From contig NZ_BJZT01000028.1 of assembly GCF_007992175.1 (NCBI RefSeq), positions 1 to 64,000 on the forward strand: a DNA stretch of 64,000 bases, written 5' to 3'. The position numbers and the translations under genes are program-made. This DNA comes from Methylobacterium haplocladii. GTDB taxonomy: Bacteria; Pseudomonadota; Alphaproteobacteria; Rhizobiales; Beijerinckiaceae. The notes under the pieces are model-generated. The model made no database searches. It saw only the letters and a program-made list of their open reading frames with translations, and had not been told where the DNA came from. Of the stretch, positions 17,925 through 26,491 are shown in pieces (positions within the stretch are counted from its first letter, which is position 1; every line of letters starts with the position of its first letter).

Positions 17925-19724
17925 GTGATCCCCGCTCAGCCCCGCCCCTTCCTCGACGTCTCGCGTTCCGTGCTCGGCCGGCCCTGGCGCGAGCGCGGTG
18001 CCGACGCGACGCAGCACGCCTTCGCCACGACGATGACGCAGGCGCACGGCTTGCCGGACCTGCTCGCTCGCATCCTCGCGAGCCGCGGCGTGCGGCCGGA
18101 ACAGGCGGAGACATTTCTGGCCCCCAAGATCCGCGACCTGATGCCGGACCCGTCCGTGCTCGTGGACATGGAGGCCGCTGCCGAGCGCCTCGCCCGCGCC
18201 GTCAAGACCGCCGAGCCGGTGGCCATCTTCGGGGATTACGACGTCGACGGCGCGGCCAGCGCCGCGCTCCTCGCCGGCTACCTGCGGGCGCTCGACGTGC
18301 CGGTGCAGATCTGGATTCCCGACCGCATCACCGAGGGCTACGGCCCCAACGTCGCCGCGGTGACGAAGCTGGCCGAGAACGGCGCGCGCCTGCTCGTCTG
18401 CGTCGATTGCGGGACCGCCGGCCACGCGCCGCTGGAAGCCGCGAGGGCGCTCGGCCTCGACGCCATCGTGCTCGACCACCACGCCGCCACCGAGCGCCTG
18501 CCGCCGACGGTCGCGCTGGTGAACCCGAACCGCCTCGACGACCTGTCGGGCCTCGGCCACCTCTGCGCTGCGGGCGTGGTGTTCCTGACCCTCGTTGCCC
18601 TCAATCGCCGCCTTCGCCAACTCGGCGCCTTCGCCAACCGCCAAGGACCGGCGCTCACCGATTCCCTCGACCTCGTGGCCCTCGCCACCGTCGCCGACGT
18701 GGTGCCGCTCGTCGGCCTCAACCGCGCCTTCGTGGTGCAGGGCCTGACCGTGATGCGCGGGCGCGGCCGGCCCGGACTCGCGGCGCTGTTCGACGCGGCT
18801 GGATTGAGCGAGCCGCCGGAGGCCTGGCATCTCGGCTATCTCGTCGGCCCGCGCATCAATGCGGGTGGACGTATCGGCGATGCCGGGCTCGGCTCGCAGC
18901 TTCTGGGCACAGCGGACCCGGCCGAAGCCCACCGCATCGCCGTCGAACTCGACCGGCTGAACCGCGAGCGGCAGGCGATCGAGGCGCTGGCCGTCGAGGA
19001 GGCCGAGGCCGCGATGGATCGCGACCTGATGGGCGAACCCGGCCGGCCGGTCCTCGTCACCGGCTCGGATGCGTGGCATCCGGGCATCGTCGGGCTGATC
19101 GCGGCGCGTCTGAAGGAGCGCTTCGGTCGCCCGGCCTTCGCCTTCGCGATCCGCTCGGACGGCACCGCCACCGGCTCCGGCCGATCGATCCTCGGCGCCG
19201 ATCTCGGCCGTGCCGTCCACGATGCGGTCGAGGCCGGCCTTGCGATCAAGGGCGGCGGCCACGCCATGGCGGCGGGCGTAACCCTGCCCAGTTCGGATTT
19301 TTCCGCTTTCTCCGCGCATCTCGCATCGGCACTCGGCTCGGCCGTCACCGCGGCCCGTGATGCGGAAGCCCTGCTGATCGACGGCACCGTCAGCGCGGGC
19401 GGCGCCACCGCCGAACTCGTCAAGACGATCCAGCGCGCCGGCCCCTTCGGCCAGGGTGCGCCGGAGCCCGTCCTCGCCCTTCCCCGGCACCGCCTCGTCG
19501 ATGCGGCCGTCGTCGGCAACGGCCATGTCCGCGCCCGTTTCCGCAGCCGCGACGGGCAGATCGTCGGCGCCATCGCCTTCCGCGTCGCCCAGGGACCGCT
19601 CGGGCTGGCGCTGCTCGGCGGCATCGGCCAGGATTTCCACGTCGCCGGCACCCTCTCCACCGATCGCTGGCGGGGGGCCGAGCGGGCGCAGCTGCGCATC
19701 GGCGATCTTGCGGTCCCGGAGTGA
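17925..19724 (+). CDS. recJ: Single-stranded-DNA-specific exonuclease RecJ
   Basis: RecJ degrades single-stranded DNA 5' to 3' in recombination and mismatch repair. The 599 residues show the DHH phosphoesterase core with FGDYDVDGAASAALL (motif I) at about 101-115, VCVDCGT (II), VLDHHAA (DHH, III), NPNR and the later ATVADVVPL motif. The C-terminal DHHA1 part holds GSGRS and KGGGHAMAAG. A C-terminal OB-like segment follows. The GTG at 17925 gives a normal RecJ start (IPAQPRPFLDVSRSVLGRPW); no strong ribosome site is visible. The start lies 49 bases after the oxoamine synthase stop, so cotranscription is possible. Confidence 0.95.
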   Translation: MIPAQPRPFLDVSRSVLGRPWRERGADATQHAFATTMTQAHGLPDLLARILASRGVRPEQAETFLAPKIRDLMPDPSVLVDMEAAAERLARAVKTAEPVAIFGDYDVDGAASAALLAGYLRALDVPVQIWIPDRITEGYGPNVAAVTKLAENGARLLVCVDCGTAGHAPLEAARALGLDAIVLDHHAATERLPPTVALVNPNRLDDLSGLGHLCAAGVVFLTLVALNRRLRQLGAFANRQGPALTDSLDLVALATVADVVPLVGLNRAFVVQGLTVMRGRGRPGLAALFDAAGLSEPPEAWHLGYLVGPRINAGGRIGDAGLGSQLLGTADPAEAHRIAVELDRLNRERQAIEALAVEEAEAAMDRDLMGEPGRPVLVTGSDAWHPGIVGLIAARLKERFGRPAFAFAIRSDGTATGSGRSILGADLGRAVHDAVEAGLAIKGGGHAMAAGVTLPSSDFSAFSAHLASALGSAVTAARDAEALLIDGTVSAGGATAELVKTIQRAGPFGQGAPEPVLALPRHRLVDAAVVGNGHVRARFRSRDGQIVGAIAFRVAQGPLGLALLGGIGQDFHVAGTLSTDRWRGAERAQLRIGDLAVPE

Positions 19725-19833
19725 CACTCCGGCGCGTCGTGTTCGCGCAGCCCGCGATCCTGTTGACACCCGGAAACGCCCTCACCATAAGGACGCCCTG
19801 TCGAGACCACCCCTCGGGGCGGTCCTGCGGTTT

Positions 19834-19917
19834 GGGGGAATGTCCCGAGCGGCAAAGGGGGCGGACTGTAAATCCGCTGCGTAAGCTTCGTAGGTTCGAG
19901 TCCTACTTCCCCCACCA
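19834..19917 (+). tRNA. tRNA-Tyr (GUA)
   Basis: The acceptor stem GGGGGAA (19834-19840) pairs with TTCCCCC (19907-19913), followed by discriminator A and an encoded CCA. The anticodon loop reads ACTGTAAAT with anticodon GTA. The length of 84 including CCA and the long variable arm fit a class II tRNA-Tyr. GGTTCGAGTCC is the T loop. Confidence 0.97.
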
Positions 19918-19974
19918 AACCTACACGACGGATGCCTTCTCAACGCTTCGGCGCCATGCTATCCGGTGCCGTAT

Positions 19975-20048
19975 GCGGGTGTAGCTCAATGGTAGAGCAG
20001 CAGCCTTCCAAGCTGAATACCCGGGTTCGATTCCCGGTACCCGCTCCA
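19975..20048 (+). tRNA. tRNA-Gly (UCC)
   Basis: The acceptor stem GCGGGTG (19975-19981) pairs with TACCCGC (20038-20044) with one G-U pair, then T and an encoded CCA. The anticodon loop CTTCCAA carries TCC for glycine GGA codons. It lies 57 bases after tRNA-Tyr and is probably cotranscribed with it, a pairing common in bacteria. The usual downstream tuf/secE block is not here. Confidence 0.97.
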
Positions 20049-20077
20049 TCATGTCCTGGCATTTGGCGGAATGACTG

Positions 20078-20102
20078 AAGCGGGGTTTTTGCCCCGCTTT
20101 TT
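20078..20102 (+). terminator. Rho-independent terminator of the tRNA pair
   Basis: AAGCGGGG (20078-20085) pairs with CCCCGCTT (20092-20099) around a TTTTTG loop, and the stem is followed by a T run to 20102. It is 30 bases past tRNA-Gly and in the right orientation. Confidence 0.88.
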
Positions 20103-20220
20103 GCTCAGGTCCTGACGACGCCCGTACACATTTCGCGATCTGAACGGATCCGGCCATTCGGTCGAAGGCTGCCCGGGAGCGAACGGGCCGTGGCCCGTCC
20201 GTGATCCATCGTAGCGGCGA

Positions 20221-22419
20221 TCACCAGCGGACGACGACCTGCGCCCGAACGGTGCGGGGTGCGCCGGGGCTGATGTTGTTGTTGCCGTCGGCGGTGGCGA
20301 TGTAGCGCCGGTCGAACACGTTCTCGATGTTGACCTGGGCGCGCGCGTATTCGTTGATCTTGTAGAACAGGCCCAGATCGAAGCGGGTGATACCCGGCAG
20401 CCTGACGGTGTCGTCCGACGATGCGAAGGTGTGCCCGGTCTGGATGTAGCCGACGCCGAGGGAGAATTCGTCCGTCACGTCGAACTTGTTCCAGAGCGTG
20501 AAGGCGTTGAACGGCACGAGCCCGACGCGGTTGCCCGGCCTGATGCCGGCTGTCGCCGCCCCGAAGCCGGAGACGATGGTCGCGTCGATGAAGGAGTAGC
20601 CGCCCGAGGCCTGCCACCAGTCGGTGACGTAGCCGTTGATGCCGATTTCCGCGCCTTGCGTGTTGGTCTGGCCGCTGGCGAGGAAGAACCCGGCCCGGTT
20701 CGGGTCGTTCAGGCGTTGGTTGAACCGGTCGAGGTTATAAAGCGCGCCGGTCAACTGCAGAACCGGCGAGACATCGTACTTCACGCCGATCTCGGCATTC
20801 TCGAAGCGCTCCGGCTCGGTGATGGCGAGGCCGGGGGACAGCGTCGAGAACTGGTCACCCGAGGAGGGCAGGTAGGAGATCGCGTAGCTGCCGTAGAAGG
20901 CGAGGTTCGCGAATGGCTTCACCACGACGCCGGCGCGTGGCGAGACCAGGTCGTCGACGCGGGCATTGACCGCGGCCGTGCGCCGGTCCTGCGACGAGAA
21001 GTCGAAATGGTCGTAGCGCAGGCCGCCGATGAACTGCAGATGCTCGTTCACCTCGATCTGGTCCTGGGCATACACGGCGGCGAGGCCGAGACTGTAGGTG
21101 TTGTTCGCCCCTGTCGTGTTGCGGAACGTTACCGGCACGCGCGTCACCGGCGAAAGCGGGTTCACCACCAGCGTCTGCGTACCAGTCGTCGAGAAGAAGC
21201 CCTCCTCGCGGAAGGCGAGGCCCTCCTGGTAGCCGAGTTCGAAACCGGCCACGACGGTGTGCTTGAGGAGCCCCGTCGCGAACTGGTAGGTGAAATCGTT
21301 TTGCGAGAAGTAGTTCGTGCGCGGGGTTTCGTTGTTGTAGGCGGTGATGTTGACCGCCGTCCCAGCCGCGTTGACTGGGCCGCCCGGATAAACGTTCTGA
21401 TAGAATTTCTGGTAGTCGGCGAAGCGCAGTGTGCTGTGCAGGGCCACGCCCGACTCGAACAGATGGTCGAGGGTGGCGGTGGCGATGTTGGCGTCGACCT
21501 TGGCGTAGCTCAGGTCCGGATTGCCGAAATAGGTCGAGGTGTTCTGGCGGTAGCGATAGGCCCGGCCGAACTGCGAGGGGATGCCGCGGTCGGTGGTGCG
21601 CTCGTCGTGGAAGTACTCGTAGGAGAGCTTCAGCGTCGTCTGCGGCCCGATGAGGAAGGTCATCGTCGGATTGACGCCGTAGCGGCGGATGTCGACGAAG
21701 TCGCGATAGGTCCCGGTATCCTCGAAAACGCCGTTGAGGCGGAAGAACACGCTGTCCGAGATCCGGTCGCCGACATCGAGCGCGACGCGCTTGTTGTCGA
21801 ACTGGCCGCCCTGGGCGACGATCTCACGGATCGGAACGCCGTCGGCTTCCTTCAGCACGCGGTTGATGACGCCGCCGCCGCCGCCGCGGCCGAAGATCAG
21901 CGCGTTCGGGCCTTTGAGCACCTCGATGCGCTGGGTGTTGTAGAGATCGCGAAAGTACTGGACGTCGTCGCGGATGCCGTTGACGAAGAAGTCGGCGTTC
22001 GAGCGCTGCCCGCGGATGACGAGATCGTCGCGGTTGCCCTCACCCTGGTGCGGGATGATGCCCGGCACGTAGCGCACGGCCTCCTCGATGCTCTGAAAAC
22101 CCTGGTCGCGGATCTGCTGCTGCGTCACCACCGTGACGGATTGCGGCGTGTCGATCAGCGGCGTCGCGGTCTTGGTGGCGCTGCGCGTGGCTTTCGTGAG
22201 ATAGCCGACGGTGACGCCGCCCAATGGCTCCTGGCGCAGGCCGCCCTCGCCCGCGACGCTGAGTTCGTCGAGGGTCGTCGCCGTCGCCCCGGCCAGCGCT
22301 GCTCCGGTCGTGTCGGCTCCCGGTTCGCGTGGGGCGGCCGAGGCCATGCCGAGACCCGCCGCCGATCCGCAGACAATTAGGAATGCGCGGACCCTGCCGC
22401 GAATGACGACCTTGTGCAT
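20221..22419 (-). CDS. TonB-dependent siderophore receptor (Fiu/FhuA-like)
   Basis: This 732-residue outer-membrane receptor imports an iron chelate with energy from TonB. After the signal peptide (about 1-28) comes a plug domain with the TonB-box-like region and SATKTATPLIDTPQSVTVVTQQ, the classic siderophore-receptor plug signature, then RYVPGI, DDLVIRGQ and RIEVLKGPNALIFGRGGGGGVIN. The rest is a 22-strand barrel ending in VVVRW, a terminal aromatic residue for BAM recognition. The ATG at 22419 starts a proper signal peptide; a longer reading to 22485 adds an arginine-rich lead. It is divergent from a two-component system. A 6-5-6 inverted repeat about 120 bases upstream may be an iron-type operator. 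Confidence 0.94.
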   Translation of the reverse strand: MHKVVIRGRVRAFLIVCGSAAGLGMASAAPREPGADTTGAALAGATATTLDELSVAGEGGLRQEPLGGVTVGYLTKATRSATKTATPLIDTPQSVTVVTQQQIRDQGFQSIEEAVRYVPGIIPHQGEGNRDDLVIRGQRSNADFFVNGIRDDVQYFRDLYNTQRIEVLKGPNALIFGRGGGGGVINRVLKEADGVPIREIVAQGGQFDNKRVALDVGDRISDSVFFRLNGVFEDTGTYRDFVDIRRYGVNPTMTFLIGPQTTLKLSYEYFHDERTTDRGIPSQFGRAYRYRQNTSTYFGNPDLSYAKVDANIATATLDHLFESGVALHSTLRFADYQKFYQNVYPGGPVNAAGTAVNITAYNNETPRTNYFSQNDFTYQFATGLLKHTVVAGFELGYQEGLAFREEGFFSTTGTQTLVVNPLSPVTRVPVTFRNTTGANNTYSLGLAAVYAQDQIEVNEHLQFIGGLRYDHFDFSSQDRRTAAVNARVDDLVSPRAGVVVKPFANLAFYGSYAISYLPSSGDQFSTLSPGLAITEPERFENAEIGVKYDVSPVLQLTGALYNLDRFNQRLNDPNRAGFFLASGQTNTQGAEIGINGYVTDWWQASGGYSFIDATIVSGFGAATAGIRPGNRVGLVPFNAFTLWNKFDVTDEFSLGVGYIQTGHTFASSDDTVRLPGITRFDLGLFYKINEYARAQVNIENVFDRRYIATADGNNNISPGAPRTVRAQVVVRW

Positions 22420-22539
22420 AGAAGCCCCCGAGCCACACCGTACGGGCGATCCAGCGACGTTTCGCGCAGGTTTTCGCCGAGGCATGTCTAGGCAGAGGGG
22501 TCAGTGTATGGTCAAATTACGGATCACCAATGTTTGCTT

Positions 22540-22556
22540 TTTAGAACCTGTCTAAA
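22540..22556. promoter_or_regulatory. Inverted repeat TTTAGA-N5-TCTAAA, possible iron-response operator
   Basis: TTTAGA (22540-22545) and TCTAAA (22551-22556) are perfect inverted repeats spaced by ACCTG. The half-sites match those described for the rhizobial iron regulator Irr (TTTAGAA-N-TTCTAAA), but the spacing is wider. It lies in the AT-rich part of the 345-base region 22420-22764 between the receptor and the response regulator. No gene or riboswitch was recognised elsewhere in that region. Confidence 0.4.
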
Positions 22557-22764
22557 TCAAGGGCCCAATAAAAATACTGGCTTCTGCACCGTTCGATCCG
22601 AGACATATTTGCGTCTTTGCTGAAAATCACGACGTTATGCTTGTCGAAGGCCCGAGTGAGAATATCGTAAGCCTGGGTGTGGCTTTCAGGACACCCGCAT
22701 CGGCATCACACGGTCGGCCTGTGGAAAACGGGCTGCTCCCCAGCCGCAACTCTCGAGTTCGACA

Positions 22765-23445
22765 GTGAAAGTTCTACTCATCGAGGATGACGCGTGCACC
22801 GCCGCCCTCGTGGCTGCCGGCCTGTCGGAAGCAGGACACAGCGTCGAGCACGCTGCCGACGGCATCGAGGGTCTGCGGCTCGCGCGCGAAGGCAGCTACG
22901 ACGTCGCGGTCGTCGATCGGATGCTGCCGGGGATCGACGGCCTCAACCTCGCGCGGATGCTGCGCGCCGCCGGCATACAGACGCCGCTTCTGTTTCTCAC
23001 GACGATGTCCGGCATCGACGACCGGGTCGACGGTCTCGAAGCCGGCGGGGACGACTACCTCGTCAAGCCATATGCCTTCCCGGAACTCCTGGCCCGGGTC
23101 AACGCTCTCGGACGTCGGCCGCTGCTCGCAACCGTCCGGACGGTTCTTCGGGTGGCGGACCTCGAGATGGACCTGATCGCGCGGAAGGTCCGGCGCGCCG
23201 GGCGTACGATCGAACTGCAGCCGCGCGAATTTCAGCTGCTCGAGTTTCTCCTGCGCAATGCAGGCTGTCTGGTGACCCGCCGCCAGCTGCTCGAGAACGT
23301 CTGGGAATTCCAGTTCGACCCGAAGACCAACATCGTCGAAACCCATATGAGCCGCCTGCGCGCCAAGGTGGACCGGGGCTTCGACTGCTGGCTCATCGAA
23401 ACCGTACGCGGCTCCGGATACCTGCTTCGTGGCCTTCCTTCGTAA
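22765..23445 (+). CDS. OmpR-family response regulator
   Basis: This 226-residue two-component regulator has an N-terminal receiver with acidic pocket EDD (7-9), phospho-acceptor Asp51 in VVDRMLPG, Thr80 and Lys101 in VKPYAF. A C-terminal winged-helix DNA-binding domain (about 130-225) contains LQPREFQLLEFLLRN and ETVRGSGYLLRG. All phosphorylation residues are present, so it should be switched by the kinase whose gene overlaps its end by 17 bases. The gene starts with GTG. The divergent siderophore receptor is the obvious candidate target, alongside the operon itself. Confidence 0.95.
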   Translation: MKVLLIEDDACTAALVAAGLSEAGHSVEHAADGIEGLRLAREGSYDVAVVDRMLPGIDGLNLARMLRAAGIQTPLLFLTTMSGIDDRVDGLEAGGDDYLVKPYAFPELLARVNALGRRPLLATVRTVLRVADLEMDLIARKVRRAGRTIELQPREFQLLEFLLRNAGCLVTRRQLLENVWEFQFDPKTNIVETHMSRLRAKVDRGFDCWLIETVRGSGYLLRGLPS

Positions 23446-24799
23446 GCTCGTCCGCAGCGCCGGATTTCGATACGCGCTCCTCTACACCGTCGCCCTGGTA
23501 TGTTCGGTCGCCGCGATCGGCTGGTTGGTGGAGAAGGCCGTCACCGATGCCCTGCGGGTCCAGACCCGCGGTCACGTCGACCGCGAGATCAGCGCGCTCG
23601 CCGTCGAGTTCGTCCATGGCGGTCGCGCCGATCTCGAAGCGGCGCTGGCCGGGCGTCCGACGGGCGACGAGGCGCGTCAGCGGTTCGCGATCGTCGAAAC
23701 GGACGGTCGTATCGTCTTAGGCGACCCCAAACTCGCCGCTTTCAAACCCAGCGCCAGTCCGTCGGCGCATGCTTTCGACGATGTCGACAGGACGGGATCG
23801 GGCCAACCCGTGATCGTCGCTGCTCAGGCGCTCGACGATGGGACGACCCTCATCGTGGTCGATGATCTCCAGAGCATTCAGGACGTCAGGGCGATCGTGA
23901 AGCAGGCCTTCACGACGGCGCTGTTCGCCTCCGCCGCGCTGGGGCTGGTCCTGGGTCTGTTCGTCTCCGGCGCCCTGTTGCGCCGGGTCGATGCCGTGAC
24001 CCGAACGGCCGAGGCCATTATCGCAGGCGATTTCGCACGACGGATTGCGACCACGGGCTCCGGCGACGATTTCGACCGGCTCGCCCGAACCTTCAACCGG
24101 ATGCTGGACTGGATCTCCGGCCTGATGAACAACCTTCGGCAGGTCTCGAACGACGTCGCCCACGATCTGCGAACACCGCTCACGCGTCTTCAGCAAGGAT
24201 TGCAGAACGCGAACCGCAGGCCCTCCACGAATGCGGAGTATCGTGCTGCCGTCGACAAGGCGGTGACGGAGATCGACGGAATTCTCGACATCTTTTCGGC
24301 TCTCCTGCGCATCGCACAGATCGAAGCGGGGGCTCGCCGCGCCGGGTTTCGAGCGATCGACCTTTCGCTGGTCGTTCGGACAGTCGCCGAGGCCTATGCC
24401 CCGGCCATCGAGGACGGAGGCCGGCGGCTGATCTGCGACATCGATCCGGATATGCGCGTCAACGGCGACAAGGAGCTGCTCACCCAACTGTTCTCGAACG
24501 TCTGCGAGAATGCCCTGCAACACACGCCGGTCGGCGCGACGATCCGGATCGAACTCCGCTCCATCGACGGCATGGCACGGGCAAGCATCGCCGATGACGG
24601 CCCCGGCATTCCGGTCGATGAGCGCGACAAGGTCTTGCGCAGGTTCTATCGGGTCGAGAAGAGCCGCGGCACCACCGGACACGGTCTCGGCCTGACGCTG
24701 GTCGCAGCGGTTGCGGATCTGCACGGTTGCGACCTGGAGATCGCCGACAACGCGCCCGGCCTTCGTGTCACCGCCACCTTCGCCCCATCGGTAGCCTAG
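23429..24799 (+). CDS. Sensor histidine kinase of the OmpR-linked pair
   Basis: This 456-residue membrane kinase has a first transmembrane helix at about 15-37 and a periplasmic sensor region (about 38-158) with no motif I recognise. A second helix follows at about 160-182, then a HAMP domain (to about 235). The HisKA domain has the H-box SNDVAHDLRTPLTRLQQ, then a HATPase with NVCENALQHTP (N box), ADDGPGIP (G1) and GTTGHGLGLTL (G2). It starts with GTG inside the regulator gene, which points to coupled translation. The periplasmic part suggests it reads an envelope or substrate signal, perhaps linked to iron because of the neighbouring receptor; that is inference. Confidence 0.94.
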   Translation: MAFLRKLVRSAGFRYALLYTVALVCSVAAIGWLVEKAVTDALRVQTRGHVDREISALAVEFVHGGRADLEAALAGRPTGDEARQRFAIVETDGRIVLGDPKLAAFKPSASPSAHAFDDVDRTGSGQPVIVAAQALDDGTTLIVVDDLQSIQDVRAIVKQAFTTALFASAALGLVLGLFVSGALLRRVDAVTRTAEAIIAGDFARRIATTGSGDDFDRLARTFNRMLDWISGLMNNLRQVSNDVAHDLRTPLTRLQQGLQNANRRPSTNAEYRAAVDKAVTEIDGILDIFSALLRIAQIEAGARRAGFRAIDLSLVVRTVAEAYAPAIEDGGRRLICDIDPDMRVNGDKELLTQLFSNVCENALQHTPVGATIRIELRSIDGMARASIADDGPGIPVDERDKVLRRFYRVEKSRGTTGHGLGLTLVAAVADLHGCDLEIADNAPGLRVTATFAPSVA

Positions 24800-25021
24800 C
24801 CGGCATTTCGATCGAGATGCCGTGCGAAAATCAGATGCGACGGAGTGCGCGGCGGCGATTGGCAGAGCCGTCTCGCATCAGGCCAACCATCCGTTTGACG
24901 CTCTCAACATGCACGAAAAATTGCAGAACGCTCGGCCGGTCTGAGCCAATGCGCGACGCTCTGAATTCAGTGCAGTTCGGTCGCCGCTGAATCGAATTCA
25001 TGGAACCGAATCATGAAAAGA

Positions 25022-25040
25022 GTTTTTGATAATCAAAAAC
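25022..25040. promoter_or_regulatory. Perfect 19-base palindrome with Fur-box core
   Basis: GTTTTTGATAATCAAAAAC is a perfect 9-1-9 palindrome. Its TGATAATCA core equals the centre of the classical Fur box, and 13 of 19 bases match overall. A second inverted pair, ATCATG (25010-25015) and CATGAT (25041-25046), brackets it. It ends 23 bases before the rlpA-like start codon, where a bound repressor would block transcription or translation. The preceding 24800-25009 shows no gene; CTGAATTCAG at 24961-24970 is a smaller palindrome. Confidence 0.5.
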
Positions 25041-25063
25041 CATGATGATTTGGAGCGATTCTT

Positions 25064-25660
25064 ATGCCGGATGCCGATGATCGAAAATCAATTGCTGCGC
25101 CTACCGTAGCGATGGCGGCTCTGTTGGTGGTATCTGGCATATGCGGCGCACGCGCCGAGGAGAAGTCTGCGACGGCGAGCCTGTTCGATCCGCACCTGAC
25201 AATGCCGGGGCCGGTAAGCCCCACTTTCACACAGCCGCCGTCGGCGTCCCCCTTACCGGCTTTGGCGCCGGGCGCCGAGCGCGCAGAGACGACTTCGACG
25301 GCGACGGCCCGGAGCGACATTTCGGGTTCGATTGGGCCGCATCGGCGGCGCGTCGAGACGCGGAATACGACGAAGCTCGGCAGCGGCCGCGCGAGCTGGT
25401 ACCAGCATCCCGGCCGTACTGCGAGTGGTGAGACGTTCAAGCCCGATGGCCTTACCGCTGCACATCACACGCTGCCCCTCGGTGCCCGGGTACGCGTGGT
25501 GAACAACGGGAACGGACGCTCCGTGATCGTGAGGATCACGGACCGGACGAACCAGCAGACCCAGAAGAAGCGGCCTTACATCATCGATCTCTCGCGCGGC
25601 AGCGCGCGGGCCCTGGGCATCGACGGCGTCGCCCAGGTTGCGCTTTACAAGGCCGACTGA
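25064..25660 (+). CDS. RlpA-like septal ring lytic transglycosylase family protein
   Basis: This 198-residue exported protein has a signal-type segment (about 11-31, ending ARA-EE), a low-complexity Pro/Ser/Thr linker (35-100) and a double-psi beta-barrel domain (about 106-198). The domain motifs are GRASWYQHPGRTASGETF, LTAAHHTLPLGARVRV, VRITDR and IIDLSRGSARALGI. RlpA proteins cut denuded glycan strands at the division septum; the conserved His/Asp pair (TAAHHTLP, ITDR) is kept. It lacks the C-terminal SPOR domain of E. coli RlpA. GGAG lies 7 bases before the ATG. An iron-type palindrome sits directly upstream, unusual for a cell-wall enzyme. Confidence 0.9.
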   Translation: MPDADDRKSIAAPTVAMAALLVVSGICGARAEEKSATASLFDPHLTMPGPVSPTFTQPPSASPLPALAPGAERAETTSTATARSDISGSIGPHRRRVETRNTTKLGSGRASWYQHPGRTASGETFKPDGLTAAHHTLPLGARVRVVNNGNGRSVIVRITDRTNQQTQKKRPYIIDLSRGSARALGIDGVAQVALYKAD

Positions 25661-25706
25661 CTGGCCGGACCGTGCTGCGATCCGGAGCCACTGTCGTTCG
25701 GTCGAT

Positions 25707-25937
25707 TCATGCCCTCTGGCGCCGCTCGTCGGAACGATTGTCCTGCCGCACATTGAAGAACGTCGCGTCGAGCATGGCTGCGCGCGTGATGAGATCGCCT
25801 TCTTGAGCCGGCTCGCCATCCATTTCAAAATGATACGCCTGCCCGGCGGTGCTGGTGATGACGAGGCTGACATCGAAATCGGCCAGAACGCGGATTGCTC
25901 TGCACAACAGGGCACCTTTAGCCGTGTGATCAATCAT
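25707..25937 (-). CDS. Small protein of unknown function (76 aa)
   Basis: I do not recognise the family. The product starts MIDHTAKGALLCRAIRVLADF and runs through DVSLVITSTAGQAYHFEMDGE to an acidic/basic tail ending DERRQRA. The composition is natural, with one amphipathic helix and a likely beta hairpin, and no signal or membrane segment is seen. The ATG at 25937 has AGGGG 9 bases upstream; a GTG at 25967 would add ten residues. It is convergent with rlpA (46-base gap). It could be a small regulator, but no motif supports that. Confidence 0.5.
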   Translation of the reverse strand: MIDHTAKGALLCRAIRVLADFDVSLVITSTAGQAYHFEMDGEPAQEGDLITRAAMLDATFFNVRQDNRSDERRQRA

Positions 25938-25967
25938 CGCCCGAGACCCCTGAAAGGCGAATTGCAC

Positions 25968-26491
25968 GGTTATTTAATGCTCGCGTGATTCGTTGGGCTA
26001 GTGCGCGAAGGTCACGCCTGCAATCATTTGAGGCTGTCGGACCAAGTCAGATTTCGCCGACGTCAGAAAAGACAAATCATCGGAATTTGTCCACTAGTCG
26101 ACAGTTTGGCCGTTTTGTCAGCGTTGATCCCCGATCCATTGCGGTATCGGGCAGTGCTGCACACCTGTCCCCAACGCGCGTTTAGCCATGTCGGCCGACG
26201 TGTTTCGTCGTGATCCTGACGCTCTGGCTAAGCTCTGGCAGCCTGAAAGGCCGTTCGGCGCGGACGCGCGGCGGAGTGACAATGAGCAGCGGTGTCCGCG
26301 TGCGATACGTTCGTTCTTGTCGAGGGCGCCGAGGGCGCCCTCGTCTTCAACGTACTCGATTGACGGTGATGCCGGGTCGGCGAAAACGAGCGCGCGGCAT
26401 GTCCTTGAGCCATCGACCTATTTGAATCAGGTCGATGGCTTTCGAATCCAATGCGAAGTTCGTTGCGATCAAATAAAATTCCGTCGTCCGG
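25968..26491. other. Gene-free stretch with two perfect stem-loops
   Basis: No open frame here has convincing coding character. Two strong hairpins stand out. CGAGGGCGCC and GGCGCCCTCG (26321-26330 and 26334-26343) form a 10-base stem with a GAG loop. AGCCATCGACCT and AGGTCGATGGCT (26408-26419 and 26429-26440) form a 12-base stem with a 9-base loop followed by TT. The second has the look of a plus-strand terminator although no plus-strand gene precedes it, so a small RNA ending here is possible. Confidence 0.45.

Noticed and set aside
22420-22764. Cobalamin riboswitch ahead of the TonB-dependent receptor
   Set aside because: No B12-box-like sequence was found, and the plug signature is of the siderophore type rather than BtuB.
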